Source: Larix kaempferi
Lineage: Eukaryota > Streptophyta > Pinopsida > Pinales > Pinaceae
Assembly (NCBI GenBank): GCA_027924585.1
Contig: BSBM01000442.1
Location: 9,936,001 to 10,000,000 of the forward strand
Length of the DNA stretch: 64,000 bases
Direction of reading: 5' to 3'
Each line of letters begins with the position of its first letter. Position 1 is the first letter of the stretch. A model generated the notes under the pieces. It saw only the letters and a program-made list of their open reading frames with translations. It was not told the origin of the DNA and ran no database searches. The translations under genes and the position numbers were made by a program. Positions 37,167 through 48,126 of the stretch are shown piece by piece.

Positions 37167-38259
37167 ATTGGTGATTGGCTAGTGAACACAGATCTCTGAA
37201 ATAATCTCTTCTCCCAGGTCAGAAACTTATGAGTTGATTGTCCCATATATAACAAAATTGATCATCCAGTCCAGCTTCTTCACAATGGTCTTTGGGACAA
37301 AGGAAACCTTGAATCAGACTTATTTACAACTCTCTTAGAGCCAAAGCATGGGGTTCATTGTTTTAAACTATCTTTCGCATGCCAAATAACACAGGAATCC
37401 ATAGGATTGTAACAACATCCCACGGAAATATTGGTTTGTTCCTCACTCCCATGCTGTCAGTATCCTTTTGGATACTTTCTTTATTTACGAATTTTGTCGT
37501 TTGAGCCTTCCATGATGACTTTCTTCCATCTTCAACATTAACTTGGGTTCTTCAATCCATAGTGTCCTTTTGTGTGAGCAAGAGATTTGTTTGATCATCG
37601 GGCTCACCGACAGAGAAGAACCTTACTAGGCCGACCTTTAGGACAACTTCCTTGATTGGATGTCTTTGATTTTCTCAACCATGCTTTAATGGAGGCGAGA
37701 AATTTTGGAAAACAGACTCATTTGTATAATCTCTTTTGGCTTTTGATTCGCAGCATGGGATCATTTTAAATACCATACACTTGTGAGATATGCTTCCTCT
37801 TCATGGGTCCATTGTAGCTAACTTCCTGAGACACACATTAATGTGAGAGTGAATGGAACCTCGAGATAGTGACAAGGAAATCATAAATATTAGTTATTAA
37901 ATAGGGGTTATTATGACACCAATATGGATCAGAAGGATCTCTTCACTTTGGAAACTAGCTAGTAAAAGCAAAGTCACATAGAGATCCTTTCTTTACAAGT
38001 GGATTATGGCCTTTCAAAATTTTAGATTAATTCAAAGTCCTTCCTCTCAACTACGCCAAGAAGTTGGATTGGGGTTTATTAAAGAATACAGAGCTTCAAA
38101 CAAGAATAGGGTGAAAAAGGTCAAAATAAACAATCAAATGAAACAAACTACAGACTCCTAGGTGATAAAGAACAACAACTCAAATCAAACGAAAGAAAAG
38201 CAAACTTAGCAAAAACAAACAAAACAGGGCTTATTTATGTACAAAAATTTCGGCTAAAA
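37167..38259 (-). other. Gypsy 3' untranslated region (second copy)
   Basis: Matches 17396-18488 with a few percent divergence. It is non-coding, and nothing further is recognised. Confidence 0.5.
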
Positions 38260-39590
38260 CTATGTAAAGTACTGCTTTATAGCAAGATCGTTGACAATGA
38301 CATTTTCTTCCTGGCCTTGTAAGTCTTTTATTTTGTATGTCGATGGGCCAATACTTTCATAAACTTTCTAGGGACCAATCCATAATTGTTGAAACTTTGT
38401 GTGCATTCCCTTACCATCATGTGCGTGATCCCACTTCAGAACTAAGTCACCTACTTCAAAACTCCTCCTTCCAGACTTCCGCTTATCAAACCAGCTCTTG
38501 ACAATATCTTGACGTTGGTTGAATCTATCTTTGGCTCTCTGCCATGAGTCTTCAAGCTTCATTAGAGTATCGATTAGTGATTGTAAGACTTGGCTGCTAG
38601 AACCTTGAGAGGCTTGGGCTAAATGTAAGGATGGGAGTAATATGTTTGGACGGAGTATGGTTTCCTTACCATAGACTAGAGTGTACGGGGAAAATCCTAA
38701 GGCATTCTTCGGGATCACCCTATCCACCCATAAAGCATTTGGGAAAGCCATATGCCAACTTCTTTGATTTTCAATGACATCTTTCTTGAGAATTCGGATA
38801 AGGTTTTTGTTTGAGGATTCAACCAGGCCATTTGCTTGAGGGTGGTAGTTGGTCGAATAATGCAATTTAATCCCTTTCTCATAAACAAACTCACTTAACT
38901 TTATAGATGAAAAATAAGTTGCATTATCAAAGACTAGGGAAATTGGAACCCCAAACCTGGTTATGATGTTCTCTTCCAGGAACTTGATAACTGCATCTTC
39001 ATTTACTTTGCGCAGTGGGACTGCTTCTGTCCACTGGGTGAAATAATTTGTAGTTGTCAGAATATACGGATGTTGTAGTTAAGAATTTGGGTTTATTTAT
39101 CCAATAACATCTATGCCCCATTGCTTGAATGGTTCAAAGATGATAACTAGCTGTAGTGGCCTTGCAACTTTTGGCAATTTGTCGGCACTTCTTTGACATA
39201 CATCGCAATTCTAGGCATAGGCATGAGCATCTTTGAATAGAGTGGGCAAATAGTAACTAGCTAGTCTGAGTATTTTATGAGCTGTGGTATCGCCGGAGTA
39301 GTGTCCTCTAGCAGGGCCATCATGTAATTCCTTGAATACTTTATCAGCGTCCTCTTTCTCAAGACATCTGAGAAATATCCCATCATAATTCTTTCTAAAA
39401 ATTACTCTATCAATTATTTGATAGGATGCTGACTTCAAGTGGAGTGCCCTTCTTTGATTAGAACTCTAGTGCTCTGGTAAATATACCTGCCGCAAATAAT
39501 GCACTAGGTCCCTATACCAAGATTGAGGAGTGGTGAAAATGGGACATACCTCAATCATATTCAGCTCTGCTTCGTTCTCCCAGTCTAGCT
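38260..39590 (-). pseudogene. Gypsy integrase, fuller copy
   Basis: Minus strand. The zinc-binding region (PARGHYSGDTTAHKIL and, after a stop, NCDVCQR) is followed by the catalytic core: WGIDVIG (first Asp), VFDNATYF (second Asp) and ANGLVESSNKN (Glu), the D,D,E set of retroviral-type integrases. The C-terminal region ends with IKQYFT and a stop at 38260. Internal stops lie after AHAYA and after WGIDVIG, so it is inactive. The N-terminal end is cut by copia B at 39590; RNase H resumes at 46737. Together with the RT it identifies the element as Ty3/gypsy. Confidence 0.88.
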
Positions 39591-40196
39591 TGTTGATGTA
39601 TATGTAACTTCGGAATGTATTTCACATATATGTATATTGTATTCCTATAGAGATGTTATTATTCCTCTATACGGAAGTGTCATTATTTATATTGTAAGTG
39701 TCGTAACTTATACTTGATGGGTTATTAGACCACCTTGTTTGGGTTCAGCCCTGTATAAGTCATGTGGGTCAAAGGGTTATTAGACCACCCTATTGGGGGT
39801 CGGCCCACTCAGCATTATGTTATGTGGTTAAGTTCGAGCCTACATGAGTTAGGTAAAAAGGCAAGTCAAGTCAAGTATAAATTGAGTGCGGGAGGCACTC
39901 TATTTGCTCACTCACTTCTCACACATGCACTCAAGGAGGAGTGGCGCACTTATGGAGGAGGAGGATCTGCTGCTAGGTTATGTCTATCTCTCTTGGTTGG
40001 TTGTATCATTGCTCTATCTATCTCTGAGGAAGTTATTGGGGTTTTTCACCTTTATGGTTTTCCCCAAGTAAATCTTTGTGTCTCTTGTGTGCTTGCATTA
40101 TTGTCTCCATGATTGATATGCTGTAGATATGCTGTACATGTTGTTCTCTCAGTTAAGATCCTAGATCAAATTGAAGTAAATTCAGAAAATTTAACA
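39591..40196 (+). repeat. Copia B 5' LTR
   Basis: TGTTGATGTATATG... to ...AAATTTAACA. A TATAAAT box lies near 39877. It is followed at once by the primer binding site at 40197. Related LTRs: 46131-46736, 22079-22728 (solo), and 62007-62621 (copia E, more diverged). Confidence 0.95.
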
Positions 40197-41542
40197 TGGT
40201 ATCATAGCTAGCCTGAAAGAAGGCATGATATGGCATGTATGACACTTGTTGCACTTACGATGCTAGGGCTTGATATAGCAAAAACCAGTCATCATAGAAA
40301 TTTCGCTATAAATCCGTTTTGGCGAAGTTTTCGGATCTGAAATTGTTACAAACTGAAGATAAAATCTCCAGGTACCTTGTGTCCAAAGGAAAACCTCTTA
40401 TTCGTTGTACTTTGTGATTTATCATCTGTACAATATAGGGTTTCTGCCTCTTCCAGATCTGAGTCAAAATCAGGTGACCTTGGGAAAAAGGTCATAACTT
40501 GGGCTAGGAATCTCCAAATGAAATTTTGTGAAAAGTGACAGGTAGTAAACAGATTGTACTATCTCAGAAAACTTTTTCAGAGGCCGAAGTTGAACCAGTG
40601 ACACGTGGCACTCCGTACAAGTGCGCTCTTCTGTATTATCTCATAAACAGGTCACGTTGCGACACTTGGCATAAATCTCTCTCAGAAAGTCCAATTGAGG
40701 TCAGACCTATCAGTATGGAAAGATAACAGGCCGAGCTATCTCAGTAAGATTTTTCAGAGGCCGAAGTTCAAACAGTGACATGTGGCACGCCGTACAAGTT
40801 TGCTCTCCTGTTTTATCCCAAAACAGGTCACGTTGCGACATTTGGCATAACTCTCTCTCAGAGAATCCAATTGAGGTCAGACCTATCAGGATGGAAAGAT
40901 AACAGGTCAGGATATCTCAGAAAACTTTTTCAGACCCTGTGGATCAAAAAATTCGGAGGTACACCAGAAACAATCAGGTACATATTTCTGTCAAAACAGA
41001 ATTATTTTTGAGTACCTTCATTCATGGCTTCCGGAATTTAGGGCTTTGGAGAAAGTTGGAATTTTTGTAATCGGAGACCACGGCTGGATGCTACTCATCA
41101 AAATATAAATTTAGAGACCAAGATCATAATTTTTGGTTCGGCATAAGGCCGGGCTTGATCAAACCCTAGTTCAGGACTTTGATCAGAAAAGTGGAAAATT
41201 AGGGCTTCTATAAAAATGGGAATTTTTGAAATCTGTGACCATGGCTGGAAGCTCCTCAGAAAAATAGAAGCTTAGAGATTTGGATCAAACTTTTTGATGG
41301 GGAAAAAGAGTGGACTTCATCAAACCCCAGTTCAGGGTCACGTCCATTGAATCTGGAAGCTTCAAAGGCAAAATTGAGGAGTGAAACATTGCAGTTTTCA
41401 AATTCTAAATATACCAGTTTGATCAACTCATCAAGGCGCATATTTCTATCCTTTCGAAAGTTTAAAATTCAAAGTTTGAATTTTTGGGGTTTCTCTGACA
41501 AACCCATATCCAGCTCCAGGTCCAGTTCTTGCAAATCAAGTG

Positions 41543-41659
41543 GATTGGGTTAATCCTAGAAGAAGATGGATTGATCATCTGCATGAGTGAAGAAGTTCCT
41601 GTTTCAGAAGGAGATGAGGCTAAGGCCTTACATAAGAAGATTACAAGCGATCTCGACAG
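41543..41659 (+). pseudogene. Copia B gag stub
   Basis: 39 codons (wording IGLILEEDG at the start, GDEAKALHKK further on) matching copia E gag. As in copia C, TCAAGTG joins directly to GATTGGG, omitting the GTAAGT...TATAG segment that holds the gag start codon in E. The match ends at CTCGACAG before GTATGACTC. Confidence 0.7.
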
Positions 41660-43243
41660 GTATGACTCATCGAGGTATGTTTCGATATTTGTCCATGATT
41701 AAGTTTATGGTATGTTTGTCTTCATGTTATTACGGTTAGTACAATTTTGATTTTAGATTTGTCGTATCACCTTAACAAAATTATGAATGCATGATAGAAG
41801 ATATTCATTGGTTAGGGTGTTGACACTTATGATTGTACTAATGCATTATGGTGTTGTATGAGGTTTATGTTGTCTACTAACATGAAAGGTACAGCAAGAA
41901 AGACAAATCATGTTCTGGTTCAAGAACATATGATCATGATAACATGAGGACAAAGATTCATCCATTGTCATGGATCTCATAGAAGATCCATTTACGAGGT
42001 ATGTATAACTTGGTTTTGTAATAGTTAACCTATGAGATATACAGGTTACTAGCACAAGTCGTTGAAGAAGAACAAGAAGACATCATGTGAGTATATTAGA
42101 CATAAATAGCTAGCATGCTAATCCAGGTATGTTTTTCCTATATCAAGATAGAATCCTACCTTGTGTTAGGATCTTATACTGTTGTTGATAATGATTATTC
42201 ATGAAGTCATAGGTTTGAATAATCATGATTGTATGCATATTATGTTTCTTACCATAATTGATGATATGACTAACCAGAAGAATCATGATGATATAGGTTT
42301 GAATAATCACAGGTTTTATGCATTTTATATCTCTTATCTTGATTGATGATTCAACTAACCTGAAGAGTCATAGGTTTGAGTAATTACAGGTTTAGACATG
42401 TTATGTTTCTTATGATTTGACTAACCATAAGAATCCTACATAAACCTTGAATGCTAATGCTTATTGTTCCTGTTTGAAATGATCATGACTATACATGCTT
42501 GAGTATGCTAATGAATGTATGATTTTATATGAGATCACAAGGCTAACACAATCATGATACTAATAAGCATGCATAGGGACCAAGGATGAACATGAGTTCA
42601 AGAACAGGTAATCCAGGAAGCAAAGATCAAGAGGGAGCACACTCCAGTTGTTCCTGCAAGAAAGCAAAGGAACACACTTCAGTAGTTTCTGCAAGGATGC
42701 AGATATTCAGAGGGAGTTGACCATCTTTCCACAATAGAAAGGTGTAGAAGAAGCTACTTCAGATTAGGACTCTAGCAGCTCCTGTAAGGAAGCAAAGACT
42801 CAGAGGGAGTCCACCCAACGAACAAACAAAGATAAGTATTTTAATTTCTTGCATATTTGTTTGTTTAAATAAAATTGTTCAATGATGTATATGCTCATGT
42901 TCCTAGACTTAGGATATGTATTGTGCATATTAGAATAGTTGCATTGATGAACAATATATTACTAATATACATGGGTAAGTGGCCTATGGCACTGTACAAC
43001 ATTCCATTGCTACTTATCTAGAATGAAACCTCTTTGCTGACATGTTGGTAGTTGTGCACACTCTGAACAATGTTCTGGTAGAGATTGGAAGGCATCTAGA
43101 AAGTTACGGAATATGGATAAATGTTGTATTGAAGCATTGGCTAAGATAATTGCATGATTGTATGACATATTTCTTTATGTGTAAGAATTTGTTCTAAAAA
43201 TTATGAGATGTTTCTAATCATGCAATTTAACCTGTTTTGTAGG
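41660..43243 (+). other. Copia B non-coding interior with intron-like signals
   Basis: No reading frame over 1.6 kb. Successive AGGTATGT-type sites occur (near 41673, 41998, 42126), with a conserved acceptor-like TTTCTAATCATG...TTTTGTAG/GAAAG ending at 43243. A local block repeats CAGAGGGAGT and AAGGAAGCAAAG motifs near 42600-42810. Confidence 0.45.
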
Positions 43244-43344
43244 AAAGACCGTATATCTTCACCTACAAAAGGACTACAACATTTGTTCCAGCAACAAAGA
43301 TATCTATTGAAGATATTGAAGTTCCCAGGATCTGGGATGAATAA

Positions 43345-44037
43345 ATGGAATGCCATGATCCGTCGATCATGAAGAATGATGTTTGGGTTGCAGTCCCAAG
43401 ACATGAAGGGAAGTTTGTTATGACTTCCAAATGGAACTATCAGATCAAGCATGTTGCAGATGGCAGCATTGAGAAATATAAAAGTGATGAAATAGAAGAT
43501 GCACCAGATGGATTTCAAGACAGCATGGTGTAGTCATATATGTGTGCAGAACTTGGTATGGTAGGATAGACAGCTTTCTATCCAGTTTGGGCGTTACCAA
43601 GAGTAAAGTAGATTCCAACCTTTTCTACAAGGTTGAGGAAGGCAATCCAGTGATACTACTTTTGTATGCAGATAACCTGTTTGTTACAGGTGAAGATAGA
43701 TTGATTGCTGACACGCAGCGGAAGCTTGCTGCCGAATTCAAGTTGAAGAACTTGGGGATGATGCACTATTTGTTTTTTTGGCATGGAGGTGTGGCAGAGT
43801 GCAGATGCAATCTTCCTTGGACAAGGGAAGTATGCAGTAGAGATCCTAAAGAGGTTCAGGATGATGGATTGCAAGGCCATGGCCACACCTATGGCATCGA
43901 ATCTGAAGCTTCTATGTGATGCTTCATCTGAGCCGGTTGATGTCTCTTTGTATTGTCAGATGATTGGGTCCTTGATGTACCTGACGAACACGAGACCAGA
44001 CATTTGCTTTGCTGTGAACACATTGAGCTAGTTCCTG
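43345..44037 (+). pseudogene. Copia B reverse transcriptase with internal deletion
   Basis: The first block (43345-43533) is the RT N-terminus (SIMKNDVWVAVPRHEGK, KIKH-like motif, DGSIEKYK). It then jumps to the RTWYGRIDSF block (about 43548), losing the intervening fingers/palm part. The catalytic box reads LLLYADNLF, where the family has YVDD, so the second Asp is replaced by Asn. A frameshift occurs near 43785, and SLMYLTNTRPDICFAVNTL ends at a TAG near 44029. The enzyme cannot be active. Confidence 0.85.
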
Positions 44038-44631
44038 ATGGATCCGAGGAGTGTTCACCTGGTTGCTGTAAAGCATGTTCTGAGGTACCTGAAGGGTACA
44101 GTGGATTATGGGCTCAGGTATGAGGAGAATCAAAAGTTTAACCTGCAGGGTTATGTTGATTCAGATTGGGCTAGCAGTGCTACAGATAGGAAGAGCACAT
44201 CTGGGTGTTGCTTCAGTATGGGATCAGGTGTGATCTCTTGGTTTAGCAGGAAGCAGTCCTGCATAGAACTGAGTACAGCTGAGGCAAAGTATGTTGCAGC
44301 CTGTTCAGCTAGTTGTGAGGCAGTATGGCTACGGAAGCTACTGTCTGAGTTATTTGATATCCCGTTGGAGGCTACTGGTATCTTCTGTGATAACCAAAGT
44401 TGTGTGAAGCTGTCCGAGAACCCAGTGTTTCATGACAGGTCGAAACACATAGAGATCAAATATCACTATATCAGGGATATGGTGCAGAGAGGAGCTTTGA
44501 AGCTCCTGTATGTTGCGATGGACGAGCAGATTGCAGATGTGCTGACGAAGCCACTAGCCATGGTGAAGTTCGAGTACTTCAGAGAGAGGCTTGGCGTTCT
44601 TCAGATCGAGGACACTTCGAGGAAGAAGTGA
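44038..44631 (+). pseudogene. Copia B RNase H (open, part of broken pol)
   Basis: 197 open codons up to the pol stop. RNase H motifs are intact: YVDSDWAS (Asp), STAEAKYVAA (Glu), FCDNQSCVKL (Asp) and the C-terminal HIEIKYHYIRD, then DVLTKPLAMVKFEYF at the end of Ty1/copia pol. Its Met at 44038 is internal; the true upstream frame is broken by the TAG just before. It is the best-preserved coding block of copias A-C, and without RT it has no independent role that I can infer. Confidence 0.85.
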
Positions 44632-44739
44632 TGGACACATTTGCTGAAGCCATTCCAAGCATGTTGGAAGGAGGATCCTTCACATGGCTGTGGATGTAAG
44701 CACTGGATGATGAGCATCAGGATGATGTTCTGGTTTCTG

Positions 44740-45320
44740 CTTGGATATGATCAGTTGGATCATTTTTATGTATGTATGTACACATCATGTTGATGCTGGA
44801 TATGATCAGTTGGATCATTTTTATGTATGTACGCATCATGTTGATGCTGGATATGATCAGTTGGATCATGTGTATGTATTTCGTATATGCATCATGTTGG
44901 ATGCTTGGACCATGTATCTGTATATGTATCAGGTGGATACATTGTATGATCAGGTGGATCATGTATGGTGATATGTATCATGTATTTGTATTTGTATCAG
45001 GTGGATACATTGTATGATCAGAAGGATCATGTATGATGATATGTATCAGGTAGATACTTGGTATGCATCAGGTAGATGCATTGATGATCAGGTGGATCAT
45101 GCAGCAGGATGTTGCAGTGATGATCATGATGATCATGGATGATGAGCTTCAGGATGTTGCTCCAGATGACATGTAGTAGGATGTTGCAGTGATTATCAGG
45201 ATGATCATGGATGATGAGCTTCAGGATGTTGCTCCAGATGACATGCAGCAGGACGTTGCAGTGATGATGATCAGGATGATCATGTGTAGATCAGGATGAT
45301 GTATGGTGAGTATCAGGATG
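44740..45320 (+). repeat. Short irregular repeats in copia B (GATCAGTTGGATCAT type)
   Basis: A run of diverged repeats containing ATGATCAGTTGGATCAT and ATCATGTTGATGCTGGAT, then GATGATCAGG and GGATGTTGCAGTGATGA motifs. It is AT-balanced and non-coding; open frames on both strands come from the repetition. It lies between the end of pol and the longer array at 45365. Confidence 0.75.
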
Positions 45321-45364
45321 ATACTTTGTGGCCGTGGATCAGGTTGTGCAGAGGAGCATTTCTG

Positions 45365-45880
45365 GGAGATCCTATAGGTCGGAGTTGTGTACCTGTAATA
45401 GCCTGGGATGCTCTTTCGAGACATTGCTCTCGGAGGACATGTAATTTGTGCCCTGGGAGATCCTTTAGGTCGGAGTTGTGTACCCGTAACATCCTGGGAT
45501 GATCTTGCGAGGTTTTGTCCTATGGAATGTAATTTGGGCCCTGGGAGATTTCAGGTCGGAGTTGTGCACCCGTAACATCCTGAGATGCTCTTTCGAGGTT
45601 TTGCCATGACCACATGTAATTTGTGCCCTGGGAGATTTCAGGTTGGAGTTGTGTACCCGTAACATCCTGAGATGCTCTTGCTAGGTTTTGTGGTGACCAC
45701 ATGTAATTTGTGCCCTGGGAGATCCTTTAGGTTGGAGTTGTGTACCCGTAACATCCTGGGATGCTCTTTCGAGGTTTTGTGGTGGGGTCACATATAATAG
45801 CGCCCTGGGAGATCCTACAGGTCGGAGTTGTGTACCCGTAACATCCTGGGATTCTCTTTCGAGGTTTTGTGATGCACGTA
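45365..45880 (+). repeat. 86-91-bp tandem array in copia B
   Basis: Six units, with GGAGTTGTG at 45381, 45472, 45558, 45645, 45734 and 45824. Each contains CCCTGGGAGATCC, CGTAACATCCTGGGATG and TTTCGAGGTTTTG. The sequence differs from the copia C arrays although position in the element and unit length are alike. Confidence 0.93.
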
Positions 45881-46130
45881 ATAAGTCCCGAGGATTCCAC
45901 AGTATGGCCAATGATGATGAAGACTTGCAGGTGGTGGGCCTACATCTAGTATGAAAAAGAACTGGCTCTGTAGAACTTCCTATGACGAGTAGATTCAGAG
46001 ATTGATTGAGATAGCAGCAGCAGTCACGATGATGATGACTCGATGACAATTATCCAGTGACGATGATCCAGAGAAGATGACTTGTGCTAGAAGAACTGTG
46101 CTAAGAAATACCTTCCTAGTTAAGAGGGAG

Positions 46131-46736
46131 TGTTGATGTATATGTAACTTCAGAATGTATTTCACATATATGTATATTGTATTCCTATAGAGATGTTATT
46201 ATTCCTCTATACGGAAGTGTCGTTATTTATATTGTAAGTGTCGTAACTTATACTTGATGGGTTATTAGACCACCTTGTTTGGGGTCGGCCCTATATAAGT
46301 CATGTGGGTCAAAGGGTTATTAGACCACCCTATTGGGGGTCGGCCCACTCAGCATTATGTTATGTGGTTAAGTTCGAGCCTACATGAGTTAGGTAAAAAG
46401 GCAAGTCAAGTCAAGTATAAATAGAGTACGGGAGGCACTCTATTTGCTCACTCACTTCTCACACATGCACTCAAGGAGGAGTGGTGCACTTATGGAGGAG
46501 GAGGATCTGCTGCTAGGTTATGGCTATCTCTCTTGGTTGGTTGTATCATTGCTCTATCTATCTCTGAGGAAGTTATTGGGGTTTTTCACCTTTATGGTTT
46601 TCCCCAAGTAAATATTTGTGTCTCTTGTGTGCTTACATTATTGTCTCCATGATTGATATGATGTAGATATGATGTACATGTTGTTCTCTCAGTTAAGATC
46701 CTAGATCAAATTGAAGTAAATTCAGAAAATTTAACA
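46131..46736 (+). repeat. Copia B 3' LTR
   Basis: 606 bp, preceded by AAGAGGGAG and followed by TSD TAGCT, after which gypsy RNase H sequence resumes on the minus strand. Confidence 0.95.
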
Positions 46737-47237
46737 TAGCTCTTCATTAGCTAGATTTTCAATAAGTAATTTGCATAACCCTTGGCCTTTTATAATGGTG
46801 GTTGGTTTGAATTCCAAATCATACTCTTGAAGAGAAGTGACCCAGTTTTCTCTCCTTTCACCCAATTCCTTTTGTACAAATAGAGATCTAACAACGGGGT
46901 GAGGTACTATGACTTTAGTACTGTTTTTTAGGATATATGGCCTAAACTGTTTTACTACTTTGAATACTGCATATGCTTGCTTATCTATGGTGGGGTAATT
47001 CAGTCCAGCACCCTCCAAGCCAGTGCTCATGAAGGATATTGGATACTCATCTCCTGATTCTCCCTTCTGAGTGAGCATAGCTGTGAGAGAGTTGTCTGAA
47101 GCGAAAGTGTACATAATGAAATCCTTTTCAAAATATGGGCTTCTTAAAGAAGGTGTGTTAGCTATGGAATATTTGATGTCTTTAAATGCAATCTTCTCTA
47201 TGTCAATCCAATTGAATTGCACACTTTTCTTTACCAT
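46737..47237 (-). pseudogene. Gypsy RNase H domain adjoining RT
   Basis: Minus strand, 167 open codons: SLRSPYFEKDFIMYTFASDNSLTAMLTQK-type RNase H opening (shown in part), then ISFMSTGLEGAGLNYPTIDK and YAVFKVVKQFRPYIL. This is the usual Ty3/gypsy RT-connected RNase H. One stop separates it from the RT block at 47241, and its downstream end is cut by copia B. Confidence 0.85.
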
Positions 47238-47240
47238 TTG

Positions 47241-48126
47241 CTACAAAGGTTTCACTATTTGAACGAAATTTGGTACAAACCTTCGAACAAAGTTTATTGT
47301 TCCCATGAAATATTGCATAGCCTTCTTATTATGGGGCATGGGAATCTTGTTTATAGCTTGCACTCTCTCTTGATCTATTGATATTCCCTTTTTTGAGATG
47401 ATATGACCCAGAAGTTTACCTTCAAGGACAACGAAGATACTCTTCTTATGATTTAAAGATATACCATATTTTCTGCAATGGTCAAAAATCTGTTTCAAAT
47501 GGAAAACATGGTCTTCTCTCTTCTTTGAAAAGAGTGTCACATCATCTAAATAAATTAGTACGCAATTTCTGACCAATCCCCGAAAAGCAATGTCCATGGC
47601 TCTTTGAAAGGTGGCTCCTGCATTTATCAAACCGAAATGAACTCTTCAGTAGGCAAAGGTTCCCCACTTTGTAGAAAAAGTGGTCTTGAGTCGATCTTCC
47701 TCTGCTACTAATACTTGATTATATCCGGAGAAACCATCTAGCAGGGAGAACAATTTTGAGCCTGAAACCATCTGTAGAATTTGATCCATTGGAGGTACAG
47801 GGTAGTTGTCCTTATCGGAGGCTCGGTTCAAGTTCCAAAAATCAACACACTCTTATCTCCCCTAATTTTTTTTGCATGGGGACTAAATTAACAACCCATT
47901 CTGAGTCTCGGACCTTAAAAATAATCTTAGCATCCAACAATTTTTTCAATTCTTTATGTATTAACGGCTCAAGTGTTGGATGCATTCTTCGAAATTGCTG
48001 CTGAAATGGTTTCATGCCTGGCTTTGTTGGTATTATATGTTGTATAATGCGAGTGTCATATGTTTTCAGATCCTCATAAGTCCATGCAAAAGCATCTTTA
48101 TATTGTTGAAATAGTTTGATGAACTT
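47241..48126 (-). pseudogene. Gypsy reverse transcriptase
   Basis: Minus strand. The N-terminal part (FAWTYEDLKTYD, KKLLDAKIIFKV) reads 48126-47842. A frame change follows, then NYPVPPMDQILQ, FSLLDGFSGYNQ and TFSTKWGTFAY (47831-47646), a TGA, and FGLINAGATFQRAMD with the catalytic VLIYLDDVTLF (47630-47241). The YLDD box and the DGFSGYNQ motif are intact. The start of the domain lies beyond the 2.19-kb insertion, and GERDKF at about 50326 rejoins KLFQQYKDAF exactly. Confidence 0.9.

Larger units (their letters stand above)
19326..39096 (+). repeat. Tandem segmental duplication, unit 2 (expanded by later insertions)
   Basis: Second copy of 7840-19325. It is 8,285 bp longer, and the solo LTR at 22079-22728 plus copia C at 27562-35126, with their TSDs, explain 8,225 bp of that. 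Small indels (about 42 bp near 23080, about 46 bp near 26920) explain the rest. At the left junction, gypsy integrase meets the copia A interior with a TAT microhomology (19323-19325). Confidence 0.85.
39591..46736 (+). mobile_element. Copia B: full-length defective Ty1/copia element inserted in gypsy pol
   Basis: 7,146 bp. The LTRs 39591-40196 and 46131-46736 (606 bp each) differ at about 13 positions by eye. The TSD is TAGCT (39586-39590 and 46737-46741). The primer site TGGTATCATAGCT starts at 40197, and the purine tract AAGAGGGAG precedes the 3' LTR. The interior has a duplicated leader segment (about 177-bp period, 40581 and 40758), a gag stub, an intron-like non-coding region, a partial RT, a well-preserved RNase H, and repeats before the 3' LTR. 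No capsid, protease or integrase is present. Confidence 0.95.

Noticed and set aside
39762-40112. 116-codon frame in the copia B 5' LTR (also 22418-22603)
   Set aside because: Falls within the LTR across the TATA box and leader region, is not conserved as a frame between LTR copies, and is most likely chance.
44717-45017. Overlapping open frames on both strands
   Set aside because: They follow the short GATCAGTTGGATCAT-type repeats of copia B, with no protein signature.
45465-46049. Minus-strand frames of 60-122 codons with repeated RASQDVTGTQL wording
   Set aside because: Translation of the 86-91-bp array of copia B.
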